Below are positions 41,722-42,178 of a stretch of 42,178 nucleotides of DNA, piece by piece (position 1 is the first letter of the stretch; every line of letters starts with the position of its first letter). The DNA comes from Acanthamoeba castellanii str. Neff (Eukaryota; Discosea; Longamoebia; Acanthamoebidae). Location of the stretch: positions 4,830 to 47,007 of the forward strand of contig NW_004457245.1 of NCBI RefSeq assembly GCF_000313135.1, written 5' to 3'. A program made the position numbers and the translations under genes. Below the pieces are notes generated by a model. The model made no database searches and had not been told where the DNA came from. It saw only the letters and a program-made list of their open reading frames with translations.

Positions 41722-42178
41722 CTACTGCAGGACGCAGCAGTTCCACATCTGGGGTGGCATCTGCAGGCCGTCTTGGCCCACGCCGTAGTAGTTGCTTCCT
41801 GCCGCCGCAGCCGGATCGCCGTCCTTCCACGGGTTCCTCTTCTTGGCGCCGCCGTTCTCCTCCTCGAACCTGTCCATGACGTCGAAGTCGTGCATGAAGT
41901 AACCCTCGGCCATGCCCTCGTTGAAGAGCTTTTTCTGTTCTCTCTTTCGCTCCTGGTCTCGCCACCTCTTGAGAAGCTGCACCTTGTGTCCGTTGATGAA
42001 CGACCGCCTCCAATTCTCATCCTGCGTGCGGTATGAACGAATGTTAGTCGAACGAAGCTCTGAAAGCGACTATGGTGCACACAGAAAGCGAAGCGGTCAA
42101 GTACCTTGACGTGCGGATACTGCTTCTCGGCGCATAACCGCTCCCACACGGGGAGGGACTGATATGTGACGAGCTTGA
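41722..42178 (-). CDS. C-terminal part of a charged protein ending in a CaaX box (5' partial, possibly F-box type)
   Basis: Two exons are in view: 42178-42105 (open to the window edge) and 42021-41722, the latter giving 99 residues and a stop. The junction (GTC AAG|GTACTTG ... CGCAG|GAT GAG) keeps frame. The first exon reads SLPVWERLCAEKQYPHV and the second DENWRRSFINGHKVQLLKRW, a pattern common just after an F-box. A basic helix (RWRDQERKREQKK) and an acidic Gly-rich part follow. The protein ends NCCVLQ; the last four residues, C-V-L-Q, fit a CaaX prenylation signal, with Gln favouring farnesyl. If prenylated it would be membrane-bound. The family assignment is weak because the N-terminus is missing. 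Confidence 0.65.

Overview
The window looks like intron-dense, GC-rich nuclear DNA of a free-living protist, most probably an Acanthamoeba-like amoebozoan. This is inference, based on: nearly every gene being cut by many short introns (about 55-150 nt, donors mostly GTACG, GTACC or GTGCG); genes packed 60-500 bp apart on both strands; long charged or Ser/Pro-rich linkers; and the gene mix (hybrid histidine kinase, free-standing type III polyketide synthase, phosphoenolpyruvate mutase, PH, BTB, F-box and ankyrin proteins). No operons, rRNA genes, CRISPR arrays or convincing transposons are visible. Exon models come from reading frames and splice signals only. Several models (synapsin-like, PEP mutase, GST, rhodanese) close exactly in frame.

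Layout. 2-666 (+): 3' end of an NAD-dependent reductase. 731-7441 (-): UPF1/SMUBP2-type helicase with an RGG N-terminus and a charged tail of about 870 residues. 7753-11104 (-): F-box/ankyrin protein. 11190-17506 (-): TEX2/Nvj2-type lipid-transfer protein (TM, C2, PH, SMP) ending in an NTF2/SnoaL-like domain. 17993-18931 (+): sigma-like GST. 18993-19694 (-): rhodanese. 19695-21536: mostly unassigned, with an ambiguous or broken reading frame. 21537-25363 (+): PH-BTB protein. 25440-26257 (+): phospholipase D-like gene with apparent frameshifts. 26346-28748 (-): type III polyketide synthase. 29401-31112 (-): PEP phosphomutase. 31454-33785 (+): synapsin-like ATP-grasp protein. 33929-36739 (-): secreted M64 metallopeptidase. 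36891-37516 (-): small GNAT. 37673-40426 (-): membrane hybrid histidine kinase. 40427-41721: no supportable gene. 41722-42178 (-): 3' end of a protein ending in a CaaX box.

Standout points. (1) A clear synapsin core-domain homologue in what seems to be an amoeba. (2) A TEX2-like SMP protein fused to a C-terminal NTF2-like domain. (3) PEP mutase next to a stand-alone type III PKS. (4) A simple-sequence family built on CACGACA/TGTCGTG units that fills more than 40 introns in either orientation but is absent from exons and the long intergenic gaps. (5) Apparent single-base frameshifts in the PLD-like gene and in the histidine kinase.
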